Source: QHXQ01 sp036389375 (GTDB lineage: Bacteria > Acidobacteriota > Blastocatellia > Pyrinomonadales > Pyrinomonadaceae). Taken from it: a stretch of 26,993 bases of DNA. Position numbers and translations under genes: made by a program. Below are positions 1-7,665 of the stretch, piece by piece (the first letter of the stretch is position 1; every line of letters begins with the position of its first letter). The notes under the pieces are model-generated. The model searched no databases. It was not told the DNA's origin and saw only the letters and a program-made list of their open reading frames with translations. Location: assembly GCA_036389375.1 (NCBI GenBank), contig DASVQA010000075.1:1-26993 (forward strand). Direction: 5' to 3'.

Positions 1-50
1 GTCCGCGCCCGCTTCGCTGTCGCGTCAGTCGTTAGTTTGTGTCGAACCGC

Positions 51-626
51 TTAAGGTCGGCCGAAGATGTCGCCGAGGATGCTGCCGGCGTTGCGGCCTG
101 AATTGTTCCGGCCGTTACGATAGCCGCCGTAGCGTTGGTAGCCCTCTCGATAGCCCTGCAAGAAGGCATCGCGGTAAGCCTGTTTGTAGCTGCCCTTGCT
201 GCCGTAGGACGAGTTGTAGCCCTCAGTCCCGTCTTTGTAGAAGTGCGAGCGTTGGGGGCTGTAGCTCTGACCACGGTCGGCGTCGCTTGCGCCTGTGTTC
301 AGCCCGTCCTGATAGCCCTGCTGCTGCGCGATCTGATAGACGTTATTGCGCCCGTAACTGCCGTAGCGGCCATTATTGCCATAACCGCCATTACGCTCGT
401 AGCGGTCGTCGCGCCCATCACGGTCACGGTCATAATCGCGGTCACGATCACGATCACGGTCACGATCATGGTCACGCCGCTCACGGCGTTGTTCGCGGCG
501 GTCATCGCGCCGGTCGCGCCCCCACTGAGCCTGTGTACTGGTGCTCGACACCATGATGATGCCACATAGTAATGAGAACGCCATGAGCGCTCCCCAGATT
601 CTGCTGCGCGTGTGTGTTGAATTCAT
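51..626 (-). CDS. Small secreted Asp/Arg-rich protein of unknown function
   Basis: The protein has 191 residues. It begins with a basic n-region and a hydrophobic stretch (about residues 9-27) ending in TQA-QWG, which looks like a Sec signal peptide, so it is probably exported. The mature N-terminus (about residues 35-72) is a charged run dominated by Asp-Arg dipeptides. A Gly/Asn/Tyr-rich linker follows. The C-terminal half holds two related segments with the pattern GYxDGxxxG and AYRDAFLQGYREGY. I recall similar Tyr/Gly/Asp-patterned secreted proteins as common unnamed proteins in Acidobacteriota, but no function is known to me. The reading frame extends 11 codons further upstream; I chose the ATG at 624-626 because GGGAGG lies 6-7 bases before it and the signal peptide then starts normally. 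No partner gene is evident. Confidence 0.75.
   Translation of the reverse strand: MNSTHTRSRIWGALMAFSLLCGIIMVSSTSTQAQWGRDRRDDRREQRRERRDHDRDRDRDRDRDYDRDRDGRDDRYERNGGYGNNGRYGSYGRNNVYQIAQQQGYQDGLNTGASDADRGQSYSPQRSHFYKDGTEGYNSSYGSKGSYKQAYRDAFLQGYREGYQRYGGYRNGRNNSGRNAGSILGDIFGRP
417..476. repeat. Degenerate hexamer tandem repeat coding Arg-Asp dipeptides
   Basis: Ten consecutive hexamers of the type RTCACG (for example ATCACG, GTCACG, and the variants GTCATA, ATCGCG and ATCATG) fill this stretch. On the minus strand each unit encodes Arg-Asp or a near variant within the secreted protein at 51-626. The unit keeps the reading frame, so copy-number change would lengthen or shorten the charged run without a frameshift. 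Confidence 0.85.
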
Positions 627-632
627 ACCAAT

Positions 633-638
633 CCTCCC
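633..638 (-). promoter_or_regulatory. Shine-Dalgarno site of the Asp/Arg-rich protein gene
   Basis: Read on the minus strand this is GGGAGG, 6-7 bases upstream of the ATG at 624-626. It decides the start in favour of this ATG over the longer open frame that reaches 659. Confidence 0.7.
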
Positions 639-788
639 TGCTGCCAGAGAAGGTTGCAACCCTTATGCCTGATAAATCGCAGCGCGGCGCTAACGTTTTG
701 CAGGCTAATTACATTTTTGTGATCGCGCCGCGACACCATAACGTGCAGCCCTAATCTATATGGTCGAATCGGGCGCAGACGGCTTCTG

Positions 789-1097
789 TCAGAGGCCCCA
801 ACGACCCACGACCCAGCCGATGACCAGCCCGCCCACCGCGCCGAGGATCAGTATGGGCGCAAACGCTTTCGTGATGATCGCATCCGGCAGGCTGAGCAGT
901 ACGCCGAAGATGAGACCCTGCGCCCATGCGGGCACGGGCAGTTGCGCCGCACCAATCACGAAGCCGATGGCGAAGCGGTTGAGAAAAGCGCCGAGGAGGG
1001 CCGCGCGCTTGTCTGTGAAGGGCAGCGGCAGCATGGAAGCGGCCGAGAGCGCGCCGTAGATGAGACCGCAGATCGCGCCGAGCATGAGTCGGGACAT
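789..1097 (-). CDS. Small hydrophobic membrane protein of unknown function
   Basis: This 102-residue protein is almost entirely hydrophobic. It shows roughly three to four membrane segments: about residues 4-24, 31-53, 58-76 and 78-98, with few charged residues between them (for example TDKR near residue 29 and a C-terminal GRWGL). I do not recognise a family. The ATG at 1095-1097 is preceded on the minus strand by GGAG with 8 bases spacing, which supports the start; a second in-frame ATG lies four codons later. The gene is on the same strand as the downstream Asp/Arg-rich secreted gene, but 162 bases separate them, so co-transcription is uncertain. It is divergent from the carboxypeptidase-like gene at 1281. 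The hydrophobic pattern and the SD make a real gene likely. Confidence 0.65.
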   Translation of the reverse strand: MSRLMLGAICGLIYGALSAASMLPLPFTDKRAALLGAFLNRFAIGFVIGAAQLPVPAWAQGLIFGVLLSLPDAIITKAFAPILILGAVGGLVIGWVVGRWGL

Positions 1098-1280
1098 GGA
1101 GAAACTCCGCAGCGAGTTGAAAGAGCGATGCGATTAAAGCACAACGTTGCGCTGCCCCGCCATTGGCTTGCCCTCTGCGCCTGCGGGCCGTTAAGCTAAG
1201 CGGCGTCTCCTAACCGTGCCGCGCAGCGCTTGCCGGCGCGCCCGGCCAAAGTCACCAAACCTCTTTCAGGTTCTAAAGCT
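1098..1280. other. Divergent intergenic region
   Basis: This 183-base gap separates the minus-strand membrane protein from the plus-strand repeat protein and must hold promoters for both. The only structure I see is a small bulged inverted repeat at 1187-1204 (GCCGTTA, then TAAGCGGC). I could not identify convincing -35/-10 pairs. Confidence 0.4.
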
Positions 1281-2999
1281 ATGTTGCGCTCCATGCAATC
1301 GCGCCCGCGCGCCCGCGTCGTGCGTGCCCTTGCCTTGCTCGCCTGTCTGCTCGCGCCCACGCTCAACCCGCACGCACAGCAAACGCCCCCGCGCGACGCG
1401 AAAGAACCGGGTACGGTGTCCGGGCGCATCACGCGCGACAATCGCGGCGTCGCAGGCGTGTCGGTGACGCTGACGGCGGCCGAATGGTCGGAGCAGTCGA
1501 AGTCATCGCCGAAGGCGACGACGGATGCAGACGGACGCTACCAGTTGACGAACGTGCCGCCCGGTCGTTACTACCTGAACCCGTTCGCGCCCGCCTACGT
1601 CGTCTCGGACGTGAACCCTGCGGCGTGGCAACCGGGTCGCCTGCTCAACGTCTCGCCGGGCGATAAACTCGAAGGGCTGGACTTCACGCTCACGCGCGGC
1701 GGCGTCATCACGGGGCGCGTGACGAACGGCGAGGGCAAGCCGCTCATCGAGACAGTGCTGCACGTGATGGCGGCGGACGAGGCCGACCGCAAGAAGCCGC
1801 AGTTCAGCCTGCCCCAATTCCAATTCCAGACCGACGACCGGGGCATCTATCGGCTCTACGGTCTCATGCCGGGACGTTACCTCGTCTTCGTCGGTGACGC
1901 GCCGGAGGACGGCACGGTGCGCGTGGGCGGCGCGGGCAACTATGTCCCGCGCACGTTCTACGGCAACACGTCGGAGGTGGCGCAGGCCCGCCCGGTCGAA
2001 GTGACGACGGGCGACGAAGCAAACGGCATAGACATCGTCGTCGGCAAACAGCCGCGCAGCTACGAAGCGGCGGGGCGCGTCGTGGACGAGCGCGGGCGGC
2101 CGGTCGTCGGCGCAAGTTGCGTCTATGGCCCGGTCGGCCCGGAGGGGCGCTTCATGGGCAGCTTCGGCTCAGACGGCACGCGCACCAACGAGCAGGGCGA
2201 ATTTCATCTGCGCAACCTGCCGCCCGGCCGCTACGGCATCTTCGCCACGCAGGCACAGCCCTTCGCGCAGGATCAGGCCGCGACCTACAGCGACACGGCC
2301 GTCTTCGAGATCATCGAACAGGACGTGAGCGGCTTGGAGATCAAACTCGCGCGCGGCGCAACCATCAACGGCGTCGTGCAGATTGAAGGCACGCCCGGCG
2401 CGGCCGTTCTCGCCAAGCTGTCGGAGCTAAGTTTCGTCGGGTCTGTGCGCGCACCGGCCGCCAACGCGCCCATCACGCCCACCTTCACGCAGGCCAAAGT
2501 TAAAGCGGACGGCAGCTTTCAACTCACGGGCTTGCGCCCCGGCAAGACCACTCTGGTGCTGGGCTGGCCGCAGGTGAAGGGCTTCACGCTCGCGCGCGTG
2601 CAGCGCGACGGCGTGGATCAACCCGATGGCATAGAGGTTGGCGCGGGCGAGAACATCACGGGCGTGCGCGTGTTTCTGGCCTACGGGGCGGGCACGATTC
2701 GCGGGCAGGTGCAGTTTCCCAACGGCCGCCCGACCGGCGGGCGCATACACGTCGAGGTACACCGCAACGGTGCGCCGGCAGGCACGGGCGGCGGCTACGG
2801 CGAGGTAGATGCGCTCGGCCGCTTCGTCGTCGAGAATCTGGCGGCGGGCGAGTATGAGGTGTTCCTGTTTGAAGAATATCCGGCGTTCGGTTCCGAGCAG
2901 CGCAAACCGCCGGTTGATCGCAAGGTCGTCAACCTGCCCGAAAACGGCGAGGCGCAGACCACGCTCGTCTTCAAACAAGAGACGCCGCCAACGCAGTAA
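1281..2999 (+). CDS. Secreted multi-repeat protein with carboxypeptidase regulatory-like (CnaB-type) domains
   Basis: The protein has 572 residues. A basic n-region and hydrophobic core ending near PHA-QQ (residues 31-34) give a Sec signal peptide. The mature part is a string of beta-sandwich repeats with the carboxypeptidase regulatory-like signature: an opening GxVxGRV, then DxxGxYxLxxLPPGRY. Repeat closings fall near residues 91 (NVPPGRY), 195 (LMPGRY), 315 (NLPPGRY), 417 (GLRPGK) and 519 (NLAAGEY). There is no peptidase catalytic domain, so a structural or binding role outside the cytoplasm is the reasonable inference. The frame is open back to a TTG at 1230, but the ATG at 1281 gives the better signal peptide; its SD is weak. 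It is the first gene of a tight unit with 3029-4267 and 4264-6150, and is a paralogue of the latter (shared GGVITGRV and DDRGxYRLYGL). Confidence 0.85.
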   Translation: MLRSMQSRPRARVVRALALLACLLAPTLNPHAQQTPPRDAKEPGTVSGRITRDNRGVAGVSVTLTAAEWSEQSKSSPKATTDADGRYQLTNVPPGRYYLNPFAPAYVVSDVNPAAWQPGRLLNVSPGDKLEGLDFTLTRGGVITGRVTNGEGKPLIETVLHVMAADEADRKKPQFSLPQFQFQTDDRGIYRLYGLMPGRYLVFVGDAPEDGTVRVGGAGNYVPRTFYGNTSEVAQARPVEVTTGDEANGIDIVVGKQPRSYEAAGRVVDERGRPVVGASCVYGPVGPEGRFMGSFGSDGTRTNEQGEFHLRNLPPGRYGIFATQAQPFAQDQAATYSDTAVFEIIEQDVSGLEIKLARGATINGVVQIEGTPGAAVLAKLSELSFVGSVRAPAANAPITPTFTQAKVKADGSFQLTGLRPGKTTLVLGWPQVKGFTLARVQRDGVDQPDGIEVGAGENITGVRVFLAYGAGTIRGQVQFPNGRPTGGRIHVEVHRNGAPAGTGGGYGEVDALGRFVVENLAAGEYEVFLFEEYPAFGSEQRKPPVDRKVVNLPENGEAQTTLVFKQETPPTQ

Positions 3000-3028
3000 G
3001 CGCGTGACCGATACGCAGAACTAAAAAT

Positions 3029-4267
3029 ATGCCGAAGAAACCCTCGCCGGTTAGTGAGCCACCTAATGTACGTCGCTTCGCGGCGGTTCAGGAGTGGACG
3101 CTGGAAGTTTCCTACGTGAACGATGAACAGTTGGGTCATGGTTCAAGGACGGAGATAGTAAACGCGACCTTTGCCTTGAAGTTCGCCAGCACGGGCAGCG
3201 GCGGTTTGATCGAATGGGCGGGGGCCGGCTCAGGCGCGGCCACCTACGAGGAGAATCAGAATCAGGTTAATGGTGATACCGATTGGAAACTCAGTGCCGG
3301 CGGCAGCGGCGCTCAGACCTTTGCCGACGATGCAGCCGAACTGGCGCTCTTTCCCGACGGCACTTACAGCCTCAATTGGCCGAGCGTCGAGTATGAGATC
3401 AAGTCGAAGTTTACGCACCCACATCAAGCGTCGGTCGAGCAGACACGCACGACCAGCGCCGGTGGCACTTCCGTGCTGCATAAAAAACTGCCCGCAGATG
3501 CACTCAATCTGAGCGGTAAATTGCTGCGGGGTCAGGCCGTCTATCGTTGGAAGCTGACCCCGGCGAAGCTCATTCCGTATAAAGAGATCGAACTCTATCT
3601 CCGACTTTTCATCCCCGCGCCGCTCGCCGTGCTCGACAAAAGCATCGGCACATTAGTCGCTCCCGTTCCGTTTGCCATGCACACGGGTGACAACCGGAGC
3701 TTCTCTTACGACAGCGGCACGCATCGCGCCTACGCCAGAGTTGTCGTGACGTGTGATCCCAACAATCCGACCGGCGTGGTGAAAGCCGCAGAGGCAGATT
3801 TCGGCCAGACCCATACCTATCTAAGCAACCCCGTCCATGCCGAGCACGTGAACGGCAAACCTTACTGGTTCTACGACTGGCGACCGCCTTTCAACGCTGA
3901 TAATGTGCCGGGCCTTGAAACCCACCTGACGCGCACCGAAAAGAATCTGGGCGTTAAAGTCATGCCCGCGCTCCCCAACATGATCTCCGTCCGGCTCACC
4001 GTTCAAGCGGGCATCCCATCGGCCGAACCAATCACCCGCGTGAGCGCGCCGGATATTGACGCAGACATCACCGTGATCATCCAGCAACACGACGAGCACG
4101 CCGAGTACACCATCGCCGGCGATCACGACGGCTTTCCGGCTTACGAACTCTATATCAACGGCCAGCCCGCTTATCAGTATGACCCGGTGGCGCACAACGT
4201 CGGCCCGGAGAAGTTATATCCGCCGATGGATGTCAAAGTGGCGCGGGGCTGGACAAAAATACCATGA
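3029..4267 (+). CDS. Protein of unknown function, possibly DUF3238-like, lower GC than neighbours
   Basis: The protein has 412 residues and no signal peptide or membrane segment. The N-terminal half is Ser/Gly/Thr-rich and probably beta-structured. From about residue 190 it carries a region with LRLFIPAPLA, then GDNRSFSYDSGTHRAYARV. It ends with a His/Asp-rich stretch (QQHDEHAEYTIAGDHDGFPA) followed by YELYING. The FIPAP and GDNRSF pattern reminds me of DUF3238, but I cannot verify this. I find no catalytic motif that I can name. It starts 29 bases after the upstream gene, with no clear SD, and its TGA overlaps the next ATG (ATGA at 4264-4267), so it sits inside an operon of two secreted repeat proteins. 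Its base composition is visibly lower in GC: 29 of 60 at 3121-3180 and 32 of 60 at 3901-3960, against 41 of 60 at 1861-1920. This suggests acquisition by transfer. Confidence 0.75.
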   Translation: MPKKPSPVSEPPNVRRFAAVQEWTLEVSYVNDEQLGHGSRTEIVNATFALKFASTGSGGLIEWAGAGSGAATYEENQNQVNGDTDWKLSAGGSGAQTFADDAAELALFPDGTYSLNWPSVEYEIKSKFTHPHQASVEQTRTTSAGGTSVLHKKLPADALNLSGKLLRGQAVYRWKLTPAKLIPYKEIELYLRLFIPAPLAVLDKSIGTLVAPVPFAMHTGDNRSFSYDSGTHRAYARVVVTCDPNNPTGVVKAAEADFGQTHTYLSNPVHAEHVNGKPYWFYDWRPPFNADNVPGLETHLTRTEKNLGVKVMPALPNMISVRLTVQAGIPSAEPITRVSAPDIDADITVIIQQHDEHAEYTIAGDHDGFPAYELYINGQPAYQYDPVAHNVGPEKLYPPMDVKVARGWTKIP

Positions 4268-6150
4268 CGCGCGCCCGCCTAAATCACAACTGCCGCCACC
4301 CGAGTCAGCACATGATTTTAACCGGCAGGTTGAAAAACTTGGCGCGCCCCGCCTGCGCCATCATCGTGTGTACGCTCTGGTTGTGCGTCGGCTTCACGTC
4401 TGCGCGCGCGCAGGGCGAAACCGCGCCGACAACACCTGCGCCGCGCCCGCAAGGCTCGATCACCGGGCGCGTCGTGGGCGACGACGGGCAGCCGCTCGCG
4501 GGCGTGGTCGTCTATGCCAACAGCCTGCGCCAGCAGCACAGCGCCGGCGGCTCGGACGCCGAAGGCAAGTTTACGCTCAACAATCTGGATCACAGCGCCT
4601 ACACGATAGGCGCTTACCTCGCCGGCTACTACGATCCCTCGTTCCTCGCCAACGAGCGCGGCGCGCGCGCCTACTATCATCCCGGCGACACGGTCACCAT
4701 CAAGTTGAGCAAGGGCGGCGTCATCACTGGGCGCGTGCGCGATGCGAGCGGCGAACCGCTCATCGCCGTCCGCGTGCGCGCCTTGCGTGTGCGCGATGCG
4801 GAGGGTCGCCCTCTAGGTGAAGCCGGCTTCTCAGGTGGCGGCCCCGCCGAACGCGCGACGGATGATCGTGGCGTCTATCGGCTCTACGGACTGCCGCCCG
4901 GCGTCTACGTCGTCGCGGCCGGTGGCAGGGGCGCGTTCGATTTCAACCCGCGCCCGACCGCTTATGACGACGATGCGCCGACCTTCTATCCTTCGACCAC
5001 GCGTGACGGCGCGGCCGAAGTCATCTTGCAGAATGGGCAGGAAGCGACCGACATAGACATACGTTATCGCGGCGAACCGGGGCGCAGCGTGAGCGGCACA
5101 GTCGAAGGCGGGGCGGGCGAAGGCCCAGTCAACGTTCTGCTCAGCGCCGCCGGCAATCCCCTGCTCGAAGGCTTCCGCTACCTGTCGGGCGGCGCGGCCA
5201 ATCTGTCGTTCGTCTTCAACAGTCTGGCCGACGGCGATTACGATCTGGTGGCGCGGCGGCTCGACGGCAACCGCGACTTCCCCGTCGCCGCCGCCAACCT
5301 GCGCGTCAGCGTGCGCGGCGCAGACGTGACCGGACTCAAGCTCACGCTCACGCCGCTCGCCGGCATGGCCGGGCGCGTCGTGCTCGAAGCTGCACCGCCG
5401 GGCGCGACTTGGGCCGCACAATGTCAGACCAAGCCCGCCGCGTTTGCGAGCGACACCGTCATCCGCGCGCGCCGCGAACGCGATGCGCGCGGGCAGAACG
5501 CACAACCCGGCGGCGGGCGCACAGCCGAAGCAGGCCCCGACGAGAAAGGCGAATTTGCCCTGCGTGGTCTCTGGCCCGGCCGCTTCCGCTTCGACTTGCG
5601 CCCGCCCACGCCCGACTGGTACGTCCGCGCCGCCACGCTTACAACCAACGCCCCCGTCGCTGGCGCAAACATGAAACCGCCCGCCCTCCCGGCGCGCACC
5701 GCAACTGTTAACCCGCTCGCCGAAGGAGTGACGCTCAAAGGCGGCACACAAATTAGCGGGCTGACCTTCACGTTCGCGCCCGGCGCGGCTGCACTCGGCG
5801 GGCGCGTCACACCCGCGCAGCCCGGCGCAACGCTCCCCGACCTGCGCCTCTACCTCGTGCCCGTCGAGCGCGAACGCGCCGAAGACCCTCTGCGTTACGC
5901 CGTCGCACGCCTGCGCAGCGACGGCACGTTTGCCTTCGCAAACCTCGCGCCCGGTCGCTACCACCTCATCGCCCGCCCCGCCGCGCCCGGCGAGCCTACG
6001 CCGACCGACGACGACGCCGCGACTTGGCCCACCTTCCCCGACGCACAGACGCGCGCCCAACTGCGCCGCGACGCAGACACGACCGCCGCCACCATCGAAC
6101 TGCAACCCTGCCAGCGCCTCAACGACTACGCTTTGCGCTACACGCCCTAA
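4264..6150 (+). CDS. Secreted multi-repeat protein with carboxypeptidase regulatory-like domains, paralogue of 1281-2999
   Basis: The protein has 628 residues if it starts at 4264, where the ATG overlaps the previous stop (ATGA) and suggests translational coupling. An in-frame ATG at 4312 would give a more normal signal peptide of about 33 residues ending SARAQ-GE; neither start has a good SD. The mature protein repeats the CnaB-like pattern: GSITGRVVGDDGQPLAGVVV near residue 72, GGVITGRV near 154, DRGVYRLYGLPPGVY near 200, then more divergent units closing with GLWPGRF and NLAPGRYHL. There is no enzymatic domain. It probably acts as a structural or binding protein outside the inner membrane. 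The mature chain has only two cysteines (AAQCQT and the C-terminal QPCQR), which could pair. The very high GC creates a 468-codon open frame on the opposite strand that I treat as an artefact. Confidence 0.82.
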   Translation: MTRARLNHNCRHPSQHMILTGRLKNLARPACAIIVCTLWLCVGFTSARAQGETAPTTPAPRPQGSITGRVVGDDGQPLAGVVVYANSLRQQHSAGGSDAEGKFTLNNLDHSAYTIGAYLAGYYDPSFLANERGARAYYHPGDTVTIKLSKGGVITGRVRDASGEPLIAVRVRALRVRDAEGRPLGEAGFSGGGPAERATDDRGVYRLYGLPPGVYVVAAGGRGAFDFNPRPTAYDDDAPTFYPSTTRDGAAEVILQNGQEATDIDIRYRGEPGRSVSGTVEGGAGEGPVNVLLSAAGNPLLEGFRYLSGGAANLSFVFNSLADGDYDLVARRLDGNRDFPVAAANLRVSVRGADVTGLKLTLTPLAGMAGRVVLEAAPPGATWAAQCQTKPAAFASDTVIRARRERDARGQNAQPGGGRTAEAGPDEKGEFALRGLWPGRFRFDLRPPTPDWYVRAATLTTNAPVAGANMKPPALPARTATVNPLAEGVTLKGGTQISGLTFTFAPGAAALGGRVTPAQPGATLPDLRLYLVPVERERAEDPLRYAVARLRSDGTFAFANLAPGRYHLIARPAAPGEPTPTDDDAATWPTFPDAQTRAQLRRDADTTAATIELQPCQRLNDYALRYTP

Positions 6151-6182
6151 GGCCGCGCCCGGCTGTTTGCCTTTCAACTGCC

Positions 6183-6200
6183 GCTCTACGATCATAGAGC
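6183..6200. repeat. Short inverted repeat upstream of terC-like gene
   Basis: GCTCTA and TAGAGC form a perfect 6-base inverted repeat around a 6-base spacer, in the 89-base gap between the repeat protein and the TerC-family gene. It could be a weak hairpin or an operator. No U-tract follows and no yybP-ykoY-like riboswitch was recognised. Confidence 0.35.
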
Positions 6201-6239
6201 GAGCGTGTTCTGCAATCATCGCGGCAAGGGGCATCATTT

Positions 6240-6998
6240 ATGGACTGGCTGACAGACCCGCAGGCCCTCATCGGGCTGCTGACGCTGACGGTGCTAGAGA
6301 TCGTCCTCGGCATTGACAACGTCATCTTCATCTCAATTCTGGTTGGCAAGCTGCCGGCGGCCGAGCAGGCGCGGGCGCGCACGCTCGGTCTGGCGCTCGC
6401 CATGTTGACGCGCATCGCGCTGCTCTTTTCGCTCAGCCTGATCATCCGGCTGACCGCTCCGCTCTTTACGATTTTCGGCTTCGGCTTCTCCGGGCGCGAC
6501 CTCATCCTGATCGGCGGCGGGCTGTTTCTGATCGGTAAGAGCACGCACGAGATTCACCAGAAACTAGAAGGAGCGGAGGGCGCGGCGTCGGCGGGCGTCG
6601 GGCCGTCTTTCCTGAGCGTCATCGTGCAAATCCTGCTGCTCGACATCATCTTCTCGCTCGATTCGGTGATCACGGCGGTCGGCATGGTTGACCGGCTCGC
6701 CATCATGGTCACGGCCGTCGTCATCGCCGTCGGCTTCATGCTCGTGTTCGCCGCGCCCGTGAGCAACTTTGTGCATCGACATCCGACCGTCAAGATGCTC
6801 GCGCTCAGTTTCCTGCTGCTCATCGGCACGACGCTCATCATCGAGGGCTTCCATCAACACGTCTCGAAGGGCTATGTCTACACGGCCATGGCCTTCTCGG
6901 TCTTCGTCGAACTGCTCAACCTGAAGCTGCGCCGCAAGAGCGCGCCGGTTAAATTGCACGAGGCTTACACTGAAGGCGCGACGGGCGGCGGGCGCTGA
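6240..6998 (+). CDS. TerC family integral membrane protein (YgdQ/YoaE-like)
   Basis: The 252-residue protein has about seven membrane segments. It carries the two TerC half-motifs: E20-IVLGIDN (acidic D26) in the first helix and D135-IIFSLDSVITAVG (D141) in the fifth. The C-terminal HPTVKMLALSFLLLIG and KGYVYTAMAFSVFVELLN match what I recall of E. coli YgdQ and the membrane part of YoaE. Length and order fit that subfamily without CBS domains. TerC proteins are linked to metal-ion handling, in several bacteria to manganese efflux or metal loading of exported proteins, and to tellurite resistance; the substrate here is unknown. AAGGGG lies 8 bases before the ATG. The gene is followed on the same strand by a hydrolase 52 bases downstream. 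No metal riboswitch is visible in the 89-base leader region. Confidence 0.9.
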   Translation: MDWLTDPQALIGLLTLTVLEIVLGIDNVIFISILVGKLPAAEQARARTLGLALAMLTRIALLFSLSLIIRLTAPLFTIFGFGFSGRDLILIGGGLFLIGKSTHEIHQKLEGAEGAASAGVGPSFLSVIVQILLLDIIFSLDSVITAVGMVDRLAIMVTAVVIAVGFMLVFAAPVSNFVHRHPTVKMLALSFLLLIGTTLIIEGFHQHVSKGYVYTAMAFSVFVELLNLKLRRKSAPVKLHEAYTEGATGGGR

Positions 6999-7001
6999 AT
7001 T

Positions 7002-7030
7002 TTGCGCTCCCCGCGCCCTGTGCTTAAATG
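7002..7030 (+). promoter_or_regulatory. Candidate sigma-70-type promoter before the isochorismatase-like gene
   Basis: TTGCGC (7002-7007), a 17-base spacer and TAAATG (7025-7030) sit directly after the terC-like stop codon. Match to consensus is modest. If real, the hydrolase gene can be transcribed independently of the TerC gene. Confidence 0.3.
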
Positions 7031-7050
7031 CTCTATCGGAGCAGCAAGTC

Positions 7051-7608
7051 ATGACACACGCACACATGCTCGATGCGACGCGCGCTGCGCTCGTCATCAT
7101 AGACATGCAGGAGGGCTTCCGCCACGTCATCTCGGATTTCACCGAGACGGCCGCGCGCATCGCGCTCGTCACGCACGCCGCGCAACTGCTCGGCCTGCCC
7201 ATCATCGTCACCGAGCAATACCCAAAGGGCTTGGAGCACACGGCGGGCGAGGTGCGCGCGGTGCTGCCGGCCGGGTGTGAGCCGATTGAGAAGACGGCCT
7301 TCAGTTCGTGCGGCGCGCAGGAATTTGGCGCGCGCCTCGAAGCGGCGGGCGCGCGTCAGGTCATCGTCTGCGGCATCGAGGCGCACATCTGCGTCAACCA
7401 GACAACGCACGACCTACTGGCCGCCGGCTATCAGGTACACCTGCTGACCGACTGCATCACCGCCCGCGCCGCCCACAACAAACACATCGGCCTAGCCAAG
7501 ATGCAAGCGAGCGGCGCGCTTCCCTCGGCCACCGAACTCGCGCTCTTTGAACTACTGCGCGACGCCCGGCACGAGCAATTCAAGGCGGTGCAGAAATTGA
7601 TCAAGTAA
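7051..7608 (+). CDS. Isochorismatase-family cysteine hydrolase (ISOC1/2-like)
   Basis: The 185-residue cytoplasmic protein is a single isochorismatase-fold domain. The expected catalytic triad is visible: D18 in VIIDMQ, K81 in EKTAFSS and C114 in GIEAHICVNQT. The non-proline cis-peptide region precedes the Cys. TEQYPKGLEHT (residues 54-64) is typical of the ISOC1/ISOC2-type branch rather than of true isochorismatase or nicotinamidase, so the substrate cannot be named. GGAG lies 9 bases before the ATG and falls inside a small inverted repeat (TGCTC at 7029-7033, GAGCA at 7039-7043), which might weakly occlude ribosome access. The gene ends one base before an inverted repeat that separates it from the helicase gene. 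Confidence 0.88.
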   Translation: MTHAHMLDATRAALVIIDMQEGFRHVISDFTETAARIALVTHAAQLLGLPIIVTEQYPKGLEHTAGEVRAVLPAGCEPIEKTAFSSCGAQEFGARLEAAGARQVIVCGIEAHICVNQTTHDLLAAGYQVHLLTDCITARAAHNKHIGLAKMQASGALPSATELALFELLRDARHEQFKAVQKLIK

Positions 7609-7653
7609 CGAGTGCCGAGCTAAGAACTGCTGCTTGCTCGCCACTCGCCACTC
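7609..7653 (+). repeat. Heptamer-containing inverted repeat in the junction before pcrA
   Basis: Directly after the TAA of the hydrolase, CGAGTGCCGAG (7609-7619) is mirrored by CTCGCCACTCG (7637-7647): 11 bases with one mismatch around a 17-base loop. The right arm is part of a heptamer tandem (CTCGCCA at 7637-7643 and again at 7644-7650, then CTC). The reverse complement of 7637-7647, CGAGTGGCGAG, recurs exactly at 23480-23490 in the ribF leader. No SD is present between it and the pcrA ATG at 7666. Confidence 0.6.
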
Positions 7654-7665
7654 TACTTTTTTCTT

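Noticed and set aside
417..476. CRISPR-like repeat array
   Set aside because: Units are six bases without spacers, and are an in-frame coding repeat.
1230..1280. TTG start extending the first repeat protein by 17 residues
   Set aside because: The ATG at 1281 directly precedes a normal signal peptide; the extension would place an unusually long basic stretch before it.
4831..6237. 468-codon open frame on the minus strand
   Set aside because: It lies entirely opposite the secreted repeat protein and its 3' flank. The translation is Arg/Ala/Gly/Val-rich with no family motif; long antisense frames are expected at this GC content.
6151..6239. Manganese (yybP-ykoY) riboswitch before the TerC-family gene
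   Set aside because: The gap is only 89 bases and none of the expected paired loops are recognisable.
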